Part shown: piece after piece, positions 31,952 to 41,194 of the stretch
Position numbering within the stretch: the stretch's first letter is position 1
Layout of the letters: every line of letters starts with the position of its first letter
Source: Phoronis australis
Taxonomy: Eukaryota > Phoronida > Phoronidae
Assembly: GCA_002633005.1 (NCBI GenBank)
Contig: NMRA01000833.1
Location: 24,553 to 65,746, forward strand
Direction of reading: 5' to 3'
Length of the DNA: 41,194 nucleotides
Translations under genes and position numbers: made by a program
The notes under the pieces: generated by a model
Databases searched by the model: none
What the model was told of the DNA's origin: nothing
The model's input: the letters and a program-made list of their open reading frames with translations, nothing else

Positions 31952-33295
31952 ACGCGCAAAACTGATACTGTATTTCTTAAACCTTTAATTTAATGCTCAA
32001 GCTATACAACGAATGCGTGTTGAAACACAACATTGACCTTGGACCAACGATGGACTCCTTGCATCAGGACCTTAGTAAGCGGGGAGAGGGCGAGTGCCAC
32101 CCCAAAAAAATTGCATGCCTCAGGGTCAAACCATGGCAACTGACAAAGGTGTGGGGCTGGGGAAAGACAAAAAAGAAAGACTTCGAATACTGATCAGAGC
32201 GAAAATTCAAGAGAACATTGACAACTCGGTTTCAGTGTATGGCTTACCATTTGAGGGCCCTGGCCAGGACAATTGTTGGGTCTCCGTTTTTGCAGCATAG
32301 GTCGTCTAAGTGCCCTTGAAAATGTGCACTTAATCATTCATACATGTATTTCGAAAATTCGAGAAAATTTGTAAAGCAAAAGTTTTTCGGAGCGTATTAA
32401 TTCAGTCCAAGTTTTCCAGTGGTCCATAGGCGGTGCACTACAGGGGGGCTGAGGGGGCTTTAGCCCTCACTTTTTTCAGTACTGCGCCTTCTGTAAACCT
32501 CCGGCATGACACTACCAACTACTCATGAGGGGAAGTTGAGATTCCAAATTCATCAAAAACACAAAACATTCGTGCACAGCACAGAAGCTGTCTTGTAAGA
32601 AATGGCGATGCGTCACTGAACTTAGTTGAAGCCTGAAGGCAAAAATTCGATCCATCATCTGACCACCATATCGCAAAGAAGGACCCTAAACGATAACAGG
32701 GGTATTTCTTGAATGTGGGGCAGCTCTAAATGCTTTATTGAATTAAAAACTAGACTAATGAAATTCAAAAATTTACAAACCGTAGATCAAAAAAGAAGTT
32801 CAAGTCATTGCTCATAAATTTGGAAAGATTGTCTTTGCACTTCCTTGATGCTTGTAGTTCCCAGTATTGTGCAATGAATTTAGGTTCTTCTAGACCGAAT
32901 CGTTTGCTTGCCATTCCCGTGCACACTGCAAAGGCTGGACACGTTGTGACTCAGTGGCGCACCCACGTTAAAAATAAGGTGTAGTCATGCAGTAGAATCC
33001 GCGCACAGTGATTGACGGGAAAAGAACTTGAACTGCACTGAGGGGTTGAAGTGTGTGCATTTTTTGGGACACGCGTTCATTTTCCCAGCCGCCCTGCAGA
33101 AGCTGGACCAGTGGCCGTGTTTCAACAAGGAATTTTGATACAGCTCTATAGGCCAAGGATTTCGGGATCATATCTTTCCAAAAAATCTTCAGGAAATGAC
33201 CGTATTAAAATGAACTTTTCCCGAAACTGGGTCAAAAAACGACCTTGGAGCCAGAACACGGGTATAGGTTCGAGTTAAGCCGCACGTCTCGAATG
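31952..33295. other. Intron 13 continued; a few weak repeat-like words
   Basis: At 31993-32300 two overlapping plus frames (one contains KERLRILIRAKIQENIDN) look faintly coding but match nothing I know. Near 32441-32480 GGGGGGCTGAGGGGGC and TTTAGCCCTCAC form a short palindromic-looking repeat of a type common in dispersed elements. No exon was found. Confidence 0.4.
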
Positions 33296-33452
33296 AATCA
33301 TAGCGGAACTGACCAGCGACTAGCATTAGTTCGTCGAATTGCGCATGAATCATAGCAGAGCTGACCAGCGACTAGCATTTAGTTCGTCGAATTGCGCATG
33401 AATCATAGCAGAGCTGACCAGCGACTAGCATTAGTTCGTCGAATTGCGCATG
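33296..33452. repeat. 52-bp tandem repeat, three copies
   Basis: Three nearly identical units, each containing AATCATAGC, GCTGACCAGCGACTAGCATT and TAGTTCGTCGAATTGCGCATG in that order. The middle unit has one extra T and the first has GCGGAA for GCAGAG. High identity suggests recent expansion. It is in intron 13. Confidence 0.95.
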
Positions 33453-34923
33453 CATGGATCAGACTTCCCGGCGACGCCACGACACCGGCCACCGTGGCGG
33501 GAGCAGCTAATTTCTTGACTAACACCTGCTTCTAAATCTGGATTTAAGCAAAATGACGAAGTCCACGCATACACACATGCAAACGTATCCAAATACAATT
33601 AAATGTATTTTCATGTGAAACCATTCAATGTTCTTTGAACATTGACTTGTATGAGTTCTTAATTTTCTTAGATCTGCCCAATCAGATAGAACTGCGTTTC
33701 AAGTCATTCACTATAGGCACTCGAGGGTTCAAATTGGAAGCTCGCGCCGTATGACGTCGTATGACGTAGACGATGCGAGCCTCATTTGCATACATCAGTG
33801 ACATCTGTTGGTTCAAAAAAGAGGATCATGCCCGAGTACATGCCTGGGAAGAGGCATCTTTTGGAAGGGTAAAACAAGTCATGTTCAAAGCATCCCAGTG
33901 CCATTAACATGAAGTCTTTGGGGACAAAAGTGGTGTCATTTTATAGCTAAAGAGTTAAGCTTTCAAACACAATGCTTGGATTTCAGACTACTTTAACATT
34001 TACTTTTGAAATCACCTTTGAAAATACGTTAAAATGCACTAAAACAGTTGTCCCTTCCTGGTTATCTCTTCCTGGTATTATGCAGAAGCCTCAAAACCAG
34101 ACCAGAATTGCATACCTTGTTATTGTTCTTGACTGCGGTATTAATACACTCTTTATGCACCGAAATAAACCATTGTGGTACGTACATCCATACCAAACAA
34201 AAATGCGCTCATACGCTTCTTGCGTGAAGATGGCCCGACATCAAAACAATGCAATGACCCAGACTCTCACTAGAACAAATATTCGGCCGGTGTGTTACAA
34301 ATATTTCCTATGTTGTTGTTATCAAATACCTTTGTATGAGACTTGTTGGAAATTCACGTTTTCAAGCAAATAATTAACATTTTGGGTCAATGTTTCTACT
34401 GATTCGTAGTGCGAACACTGTTTTTATCTCAAAAGTTGTCATGGAAGTAGGTTAGGTAATGAGTTCTCTAAACTTTGACAAACAGTCGCTCCAAAAATAG
34501 CGTCAAATCTGCTCATATCAACGATATTTACGATTTAGTAACTCACTTCTCACCAACCGTCCTGCTCGACAGCATCGCGTTCTATACATTAACAATCTAG
34601 ACGATTCGTGCGTACTGACCCAAGGGCCAAGCGACAACCTTGATTAATTCAATCCGTCAATTGCCCTTTTAGAGTTCCTCAAACAACACACAACACTTCT
34701 AGCCCACTAGCCAAAGTTCGACTCGCGTTCATCAACATCACGCGTGAATAGGAATGCCTTCGCCTTTGTCTGGGTCTGATTTCAGCCTCGTCTTGAGCTT
34801 CGTTTACTGAGATTTCGCTAAACGCAGGGATGCGTTATGATACCATTACTTGTTTTACGAATACTATTTGAAGCGCCCGGCTTTTCCAATATCTTAATTC
34901 ACAAGTGTCTGCTCGTGTTTCAG
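33453..34923. other. Intron 13, 3' part
   Basis: A 133-codon plus-strand ORF (33972-34373) is Thr/Cys/Tyr-rich and shows no domain or splice context. GTATGACGTCGTATGACGTA at 33750-33769 is a tiny duplication containing two TGACGT words. The acceptor tract before exon 14 (GTGTCTGCTCGTGTTTCAG) resembles that before exon 16. Confidence 0.45.
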
Positions 34924-35046
34924 CCGAGTCAATGGTTCCGTGCGAGTCGGGTGGATTGAAATGCCCTTCACTTAAGGTGTGCAATTCTAAAGCCAGGACA
35001 TGCGACTGTATATCGGGTTACGTGATTTACAATGGCACATGTAAAG
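34924..35046 (+). CDS. EGF-like exon 14, GG-type 'ES' subtype
   Basis: A 123-base phase-1/phase-1 exon with acceptor CGTGTTTCAG and donor GTAAGC. It begins ESMVPCESGGLKCPS and ends ISGYVIYNGTC, with the usual GG-type spacing and an N-G-T sequon just before the last Cys. It is most like exon 16 (ESMV, GGLKCPS, YNGTC) and next most like exon 12. Reading frames extend upstream past the acceptor but lose all Cys structure there. Confidence 0.9.
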
Positions 35047-35587
35047 GTAAGCCAAGGCAGTCAATGCTTAGCATGGACACAGGTGTAAATATCTTGGTTA
35101 CATTCAATTAAATGTGAAAACAAAATGTACAGATGCATCATAAATCCGTCTGAACTAGGTATCGGCACATTTAAACTCGGAAGACACTGTACCCGTGAAG
35201 ACCGTGTGCAAACTCGGTGCTTCTGTGAAAGAAAGGCCCTACGTCCGATGGTGTGGGGCAAGCAATTTTTGCGTTTCTATTTTCAGCTTTTTTAGGTGTT
35301 TATTATGAAATATTCAGTTTAATAAGTATACATGCCCAGAAAGTACCAAGAAGCATTGTATCTGGGTTGAATAAACGCAAAGAAATCTTTATACAATTAA
35401 ACAAATATATTAATTAAAAAAACTATTGTTAAGATTACAATTACAAACAATTACGAATATAAATAAACCATTGTCATACACAATAACTTATTTTACATGT
35501 ATACAGTCTTATCGACTCACACGAAGAAATTTAATATTAAAACGAAATTTTGATACAACATGTATTTCGAATAAAACCTTATTTTCA

Positions 35588-35818
35588 TTAAGGTCGAGTT
35601 CTGTACAGCCATTTAGAAAAAATGTAATATATTTCAGGAAGATCTGAATATTTTTTGTAAACATTGGGGTATTGTTTGAGTGTCTGGAAAAACTTTACCC
35701 TCTGCACCGCCCATACCGCACAAGCAAAGAAAACATGAGCAATTGTCTGAGTGTCTCCATAGGAACGCAGATGTGAAATATCATTAAAATTATGTCTAAA
35801 TTTGTCGTTGTATAGCAA
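35588..35818 (-). pseudogene. Possible LINE C-terminal fragment
   Basis: The minus strand reads RSYGDTQTIAHVFFACAVWA followed by QRVKFFQTLKQ. The pattern TI-x-H-[VL]-F-x-C-x2-W is typical of the zinc-knuckle-like tail downstream of reverse transcriptase in several LINE clades. The preceding Cys pair is not preserved and no reverse transcriptase is attached. An A/T-rich stretch at 35380-35480 would be its 3' side. Weak but worth recording. Confidence 0.35.
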
Positions 35819-35851
35819 TAGTCTTGTTCTGGCTCACTAATTTCATGTTCT

Positions 35852-36284
35852 TACCGGGAATTTCCGGAGATAAGACCACCCGATGAAACGCCCATGGGCG
35901 TTTATTTGGTGATACAACTTCTGGTGTCAGGTGTCCACATAGTGAGGCGTTTCTCCTGCAAATTTCTTCATAAAAACCCTCTCAGAGGCAGTCAACTTTT
36001 AGTAACAAATTCAGTTTGTAGAGCATTTATTATATCTTAAAACGAACAAAGTGTTCCCGGACTATGCTTCTTGGACTATGCATTTCTTAACATAGAATTT
36101 AAAAACAGTTTTAAGTAAAACATGTCAAAAACAGGAAACCCATTAATGAATACTATAAATTTTCGTTTACACGCCCCTGTTTTTAGAATAAACGTCCAGG
36201 AGTTTATTTAGTGTTACTAAATCGCCTAGAATTTTTCATTTTCCTACTACACGCCAATGGGCTTATCTACGGAAAATCTTGGTA
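35852..36284 (+). mobile_element. Foldback/MITE-like element F, copy 2
   Basis: The left end TACCGGGAATTTCCGGAGAT and the reverse complement of the right end, TACCAAGATTTTCCGTAGAT, are inverted repeats. The left arm contains the perfect palindrome AAACGCCCATGGGCGTTT at 35886-35903, and the right arm has the related words ATAAACGTCC and CGCCAATGGGC. It is the reverse complement of the copy at 17647-18084 along its length. No coding frame. It lies in the intron between EGF exons 14 and 15. Confidence 0.75.
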
Positions 36285-36939
36285 TTCGTTGCAGACTGGC
36301 GCGTGCATTGTTATTTTCCCCTCAAGACTTTGAGCGGGTAACATTGTCAAATTGGAAATGACACCACCGTCGACTTCCTTGCGGGCCTTTTTCTACTGCA
36401 GAACAATATAAGCCAGTGATTCACGTATCTTAATACATGTAACAATGCCAAGATATGGTGTTTTTTGTTTTGTAGCTGTGGTTAAAGTTGATTAGATTAC
36501 GGATTCCATCCAACTCAACAATAATCCAAGACTTTTAAACATTCTGATTTCTGTTAAAGGTGAACCGTTTTTACTGGGTCACCTCATTAAAAACGTTTCT
36601 CACAACATCCAATATTTGTCATAAGAACTGTCCAACTCTAAGTTTTAATTTTAAAACAAATCATTTAAGTATACAACATCCAAACCTTTTGCACAAAAAT
36701 CGGATGTGGGCGGCAGTGTTACCCGCTTTCTACTGCTACAGTACATGTGTTGTTCTTAATGTTGACCTTACGTGTGCAAGATCTGTGTCAAATTCAGCGT
36801 CGTGTTCATGAATGACGAAGAGCTTGGTTTAAACTAGTGCCCAAAACGTTTTCTTACAAATCAGCAAGTCTTCTAAACGGATGAGAACGTCCGCAATAGG
36901 TCATCCATCAGTTTTCACAAAACATGATGTACTTCGCAG
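36285..36939. other. Intron 14, 3' part
   Basis: An 83-codon plus-strand ORF (36560-36811) has no motif. No repeats were noticed. Confidence 0.5.
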
Positions 36940-37062
36940 ATATATGGATTGTTCCGTGTGAGTTTGGAGGAAGAAATTGTCCAGTAAACGGAGTTTGTAA
37001 CACCACAAGGAAAGAATGCCGATGCTTGGAGGGTTATGTGAAATACAAAGGAAACTGTGAAC
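36940..37062 (+). CDS. EGF-like exon 15, GG-type 'W' subtype
   Basis: A 123-base phase-1/phase-1 exon with acceptor TACTTCGCAG and donor GTAAGT. It opens IWIVPCEFGGRNCPV, has CNTTRKEC with an N-T-T sequon, and ends LEGYVKYKGNC. Its nearest relative is exon 13, including the GAA-C split at the donor and similar bases before the acceptor. With exon 14 it forms the second copy of the exon 12-13 unit. Confidence 0.9.
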
Positions 37063-39265
37063 GTAAGTGAGAGACAATTCTACCGCCAGGTATCGACCGC
37101 TTATTCGGACACGATGAAATAGTCGCCTTGTTACTAGATGGCAATAGCTCACTTGCGAGTTTCTCGCTAGTCATTGTGACGTCACCGGAAAGGGGGCAAA
37201 ACCCGCCATATTGCTCTTGTTTTGCCCCGAGTCTTTGCTACACACGCTAAAACTTACTGGAGTTCTTATGGTGAATTTTACGCTTAAAACGTTAAAACGA
37301 CTTAAGATATGGTAGATGGGTCGTGGAATAACTGTGAATAGACGAACAAAATGTGACCTTGTTATGTTGTGCGAAGCTGTGAACGGACTGAAATTGGAAC
37401 TTAACCCGCTCTAGGCCTGAATGGCGCAGGCATACAGGGGCGATAGTGTATCCCCATAAAAAGATATTCACTTCAAAATACAGCAAATAAAATCAAATGA
37501 AACATGCATATGTGCACAAGAAGTTATAATTAACACATACCCTGACTCTGGACACAATTTAGTCTACAAATAACTTGAGCATATTCATGAAAACCTCGCG
37601 GTCCTCTCGAGTTTCTCTCACTAAAGAGCCGCCATTTTGAGGAAGTTACGTGAAATCACACCTGTTGACGAACTAAAAGTCCAAGGGACACAAATCTCAC
37701 TTAATATTTTCTCATGCTATTTTGCAAGAGTCACGCGCCAGGTCACGCGCCAGATCTCGCGCTTCGCTCAGTCTCGCGCTAGCCTTTGCCTCATACTCAC
37801 CTGACTCAGTTGAAATACTTGATTGTGGTAATCGCGCACGCGGACAAAGTTAACAGTAACCACAAAGTGGAGTTGGAATTCTTCGCCTAAGTCACCTGAA
37901 TTCCCGTATATATGCTTCATCTAAGATATGTTTAGAAGCAGAAAGAGTCACTGAAGAAAGTAAGAGCCTTTTAGGTGCTAACTTTAGGTGTAGAATGTAT
38001 TTTCGACGAGGTGAAAACTTTATCAGTGAGCGGATTTCGCCTACCGCCCGTTTAAAATACACGGGACGAAATTAGTACAGAACGCGATAGAACGTATTGT
38101 AGTGCGAATCTGAAGTTCATTTGCCATAACAGCAATGCTTTTGGACATTTTTCGAACTAAACGGCTAAAAACTCGAAGACAATAACAGAATACACTCTGC
38201 TACCGTATTGGGCAAATGACCAAACGACAAGCTTTTGCCCCACTTCCCGTGACGTCACAATTAAGTCTCACATAATCTCGCGTTATTGTTATAAACTCGC
38301 AAAAGGCCTATTGGGTAGTTTATGAACTACGTTGTGCATACTTCTATAAATTTAATGCATGGGGTATTTTTCACGTCCTCAACACGCTATTAAAGAATGT
38401 TTCCTAATGTGCTCTCGCCTTGCACAGTTAGTTGAACTGGCTCCATGTAAATTCAGATTCGTTCCCCAAACTCCAGTCCATGGCAATGCCAATCTAACGT
38501 CCATGTGAGCCCCCTCTTATATGCGCAGCAAAAGAATCTCATACCCGTTGTCAAATCTCATACTGCCGGAATAAACTGCAGTTCCGCACATTAATTCCCG
38601 CACCTTGCTTTCTAGGGATGTTTGAAGCCTGACAGTCCAGACACGACGTTAACGAAAAAATAGTTTCGGCTTCCACAGTGCATGGATAATAAACCTCGTT
38701 AGTACTATTTGACCAAAAATTGGTTCCGTTTCCCGCTTTCATTGGCTGCTTTAGTGAACAATTAGTTGTTGCCATCAGAGATAAAAAGCATTAGGGAGCA
38801 AAAGCATGTTGTATACCTTGGTTACATGTCGGTCAATGTTCAGCCCATACCGCCCGTTCAGTTTCATCCCGATCCATATAGTGATACCTGTAGGACAGTT
38901 TTTGGTCGTACATGTATCTGTTGGATATCGCGTTTGGTGATTTTAGGCGCAAGAACCGACCTGGGAACTGTTCAAGATAATTACCCTTCTGTTGGCTGAT
39001 GTAACATTTGTCAGATTGAAGGTTATCGGATCATCTTCGGAAGTTTCATGTGACCGAAGCATTAAATTTGTCCCATAATGACTGGTATGGTTTGACATCA
39101 CTGGTCTTTTACCGCAGCCTCCATTAAGTCCTCGCTGTACGTAAAATTTCCCGATTTAGCACTTTTCAGGAAGCCTCTGACCTAGCTCTGCACGCTTTAA
39201 GATTGGAGGAATTTGGAGGGAAATATCTCAAATCAAAAACTTGATTGGTCTATTCGTACATTAGA
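37063..39265. other. Intron 15, 5' part
   Basis: A long gap without recognisable exon or element. Near 37727-37790 the plus strand has two GTCACGCGCCAG words and repeated TCTCGCGC, a small CpG-rich direct repeat. ORFs at 37292-37486, 38551-38775 and 38766-38999 have no motifs. Confidence 0.45.
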
Positions 39266-39269
39266 TTAA

Positions 39270-40598
39270 AGGCGAAGGCAATCTTTCTCCGTGTCATTTT
39301 TAGCAAAAATAAGGTTCGTTGATTATCCCAGGCATATTTTTCACTTATTTACTGCTTTTCGTTATTTAATTATTACTCGTCGTCTACTCCGGAAGTAACT
39401 TTTTGGGAGGCAAGAATTTCTCGCCTATTTCTTTTCATATAGTGTGACTGTGAAAGCAGTCGAGTCAGTCATTGTTCTACCTCGGTTGTGATAAGTTCGG
39501 TCGTCGTTTGCTTTTGCTTACGAGTCAGTCAACATGCCACGCTGTTGCTGCGCACTGGGGTGTACTCATTATCGTCTCACGTACAGAGGAAGAACTGTCC
39601 CACTTGCCCGAGTGTCCCGCGACACACTCCCACTGGAGGGTGATCTGAGCACCCAAACTGCTTACATCCCGCCGTGTGACTCCCTCGCCACACACCTAGC
39701 ACCTTCCAAATATCTCCAATACAAGTCCACAATAAACTTATCAAACTTAGGCTCACCGATCTGTTCATTAGATGACGAACTGTCCTCTTCACTGGGTGTC
39801 GAACTTAGCCTGTATTCACTCCCACTACTCAACATCGCTGCAGGGCTGCTTACAGGCTCTGGGCTAGAGACAACAGCACAGGGCGAATCACTGCTAGTTC
39901 CCGGAATTGCACGCAATGGGGTACGTTCGGAGGCACGGGTGACAGTAGATGAGGTGCCTCCAGTCACTGTATATAGTGGCCACCGCTCGCGAGGCGTCTC
40001 GCTTCAAAAACGCACTTCTCGGGGTTGGCGAGGGGGCACTGCCGGGAATCAACACCGACGGTATGGTACCCTTCTTCAGGGGTTGTGTTGCAGGGACCTT
40101 CATCAATTCAGCGTACAAATCTGTCATAATCTGACGGCAGAAAATGCTTGCCACACACTTGGTAACCCTCCACTGCTTTGTACGTTGCGTGAACGGGTAG
40201 CGCTGCGTTCTTCACATGAAACGAGCTAGCCAAGTACGGCGAAGTGTGTCATCCTTCGGAAAGCTACGCAAGTTACCCAAAGCGCGTGTGAGACAATAAT
40301 GAGTACATCCCGGCACGCAGCAACAGCGTGGAATGTTGACTGACTTGTAAACAAAAGCAAACGACGACCGAACTTATCACAAACAAGGTAGAACAATGAC
40401 TGACTCGATAGCTCCCACAGTCAGACTATAATGAAAAGAAATTGGAGCGAAACTCCTCTCTCCCAAAACGTCACTTCCAGAGTAGAGGACGAGAAATTAA
40501 TCAAATTACGAAAAGCTGCAATTAAGTGAAAAATGTGTCTGGGATAATCAACGAACCTTGATTTTGGTAAAAGTTACATGACAAAGTTGCCTTCGCCT
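39270..40598 (-). mobile_element. TTAA transposon family A (Kolobok-like), copy 2
   Basis: Flanked by TTAA at 39266-39269 and 40599-40602. The ends AGGCGAAGGCAA (left) and AGGCGAAGGCAACTTTG (right, reverse complement) begin inverted repeats of roughly 300 bases. The interior is the reverse complement of copy 1 and highly similar over more than 700 bases, so the family was active recently or copied with the locus. The flanking sequence differs from copy 1, arguing for separate insertions. The right end is about 100 bases before EGF exon 16, close to its acceptor and branch region. Confidence 0.8.
39560..40316 (-). pseudogene. Broken THAP-type transposase in family A copy 2
   Basis: Read on the minus strand from 40316 the first codon is ATT where copy 1 has ATG. 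Then PRCCCVPGCTHYCL and FPKDDTLRRTWLARF follow, so here the early THAP cysteines and the Trp are preserved. A TGA soon after and later shifts break the frame. Further down the same strand come PSEEDSSSSNEQIGEP and the zinc-type motif as in copy 1. The long plus-strand ORF (39534-40229) is the antisense shadow of this gene plus the left repeat, and its beginning MPRCCCALGC is the inverted copy of the THAP start. Confidence 0.7.
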
Positions 40599-40700
40599 TT
40601 AAAGTATTCCAGCAGGTTTATGTTTGGAAATGTTTCGCATCGCAGTGCAAGATCGTCCCTTTGTGTTATCTGAATTCACTGGTGCCTGCTTCTGTTTCAG

Positions 40701-40823
40701 CTGAGTCTATGGTTGCATGCGAGTCGGGAGGCCTAAAATGCCCTTCACCAAAAGTTTGTATCACTAAAACAAGGACGTGCGGCTGCAAATCTGGATACGT
40801 GTTGTACAATGGCACATGCGAAG
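40701..40823 (+). CDS. EGF-like exon 16, GG-type 'ES' subtype
   Basis: A 123-base phase-1/phase-1 exon with acceptor CTTCTGTTTCAG and donor GTAAGT. It starts ESMVACESGGLKCPSPK and ends KSGYVLYNGTC with an N-G-T sequon. The usual Pro before the first Cys is Ala, and the Asn after the third Cys is Ile. It is the sister of exon 14. By the alternation seen upstream, a 'W'-type exon should follow beyond the window, so the gene is probably incomplete here. Confidence 0.9.
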
Positions 40824-41194
40824 GTAAGTCAAGGAACACTCAGAACACTTTTTAATGTTTATCAATAAATCTTCAGAATACGATGAATATACATAACCCA
40901 GAAAGCGCCAACACTCAGAGCACTGAAACGGGCAAGAATTTCGGTGTCACTTAAAAACGAGTCTGTCAACGCCAGAAATTTGTAACATTCTTGATCCGCT
41001 AGGTGACGCTTAGCGCTATGTCCCTAATCAATTGTAACGGGGGCGGTATCTACGACCAAGGCGCCCCGATTTTACGAGCCCGGTGCGGACTGAGGGTGAT
41101 GTTGAAAACTAAAAGTTGGTGAATAATACATAGGTTTATTGTAAGAATATATAACTACAATATTCCACACTTACAAGCAATCCAGTTGTTCCAT
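40824..41194. other. Start of intron 16
   Basis: No exon in the last 370 bases. The final 70 bases are A/T-rich and nothing is recognised. Confidence 0.5.

Noticed and set aside
39534-40229. 231-codon plus-strand ORF, the longest in the window
   Set aside because: It is the antisense of the family A transposase gene joined to the left inverted repeat; copy 1 has the equivalent antisense frame at 30929-31447. Its start matches THAP only because the arm copies the gene's beginning.

Overview
This is a eukaryotic, intron-rich, transposon-rich stretch. It has no operons, long ORFs or bacterial signals. Every convincing coding block is a short exon with consensus splice sites. Modest GC content, one-exon-per-EGF architecture and the repeat families (THAP-bearing TTAA transposons, a P2X7 C-terminal-like domain, a HIRAN-like module, another repeat-associated protein family) fit a marine invertebrate such as a cnidarian or an invertebrate deuterostome. 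The species cannot be named from the sequence.

The backbone of the window is one plus-strand gene, or two abutting genes, for a modular secreted or surface protein, running from about 10.7 kb to beyond 40.8 kb. I find sixteen exons, each encoding one six-cysteine EGF-like module and each flanked by phase-1 introns, so any exon can be skipped or duplicated without shifting the frame. Order: one short 'GG-type' module; a block of five in which four are calcium-binding EGF (D-[IV]-[DN]-E-C) and one is an ordinary EGF; then ten GG-type modules with invariant spacing C-x2-GG-x2-C-x5-C-x6-C-x-C-x2-G-[FY]-x6-C. Neighbouring exons alternate between sequence subtypes, which indicates growth by tandem duplication of two-exon blocks. 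Between modules 9 and 10, at 25.35-25.55 kb, is a candidate terminal exon: two short Cys loops, a hydrophobic C-terminal tail, a stop codon and an AATAAA. It implies an alternative or true 3' end in the middle of the array. The start and signal peptide were not found.

Around and inside the introns lie mobile elements. Bases 1-1.4 kb hold a decayed repeat-associated protein gene. 6.6-8.7 kb and 21.7-23.6 kb are two inverted copies of a TTAA-flanked element (family B) carrying a THAP zinc finger. The fuller copy also carries, on the opposite strand and tail-to-tail with THAP, an almost open frame resembling the cysteine-rich C-terminal domain of P2X7 receptors. 30.65-31.95 kb and 39.27-40.60 kb are two copies of another TTAA element (family A) with terminal inverted repeats of nearly 300 bp and a decayed THAP/zinc-motif transposase, looking like Kolobok. 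A foldback element (two copies), a tRNA-like SINE, a HIRAN-like fragment and several tandem repeats complete the picture. The most unusual tandem repeat is an 11-copy, 38-bp array that includes the 3' end of an EGF exon and its splice donor.

No complete gene, no rRNA and no functional tRNA was seen.
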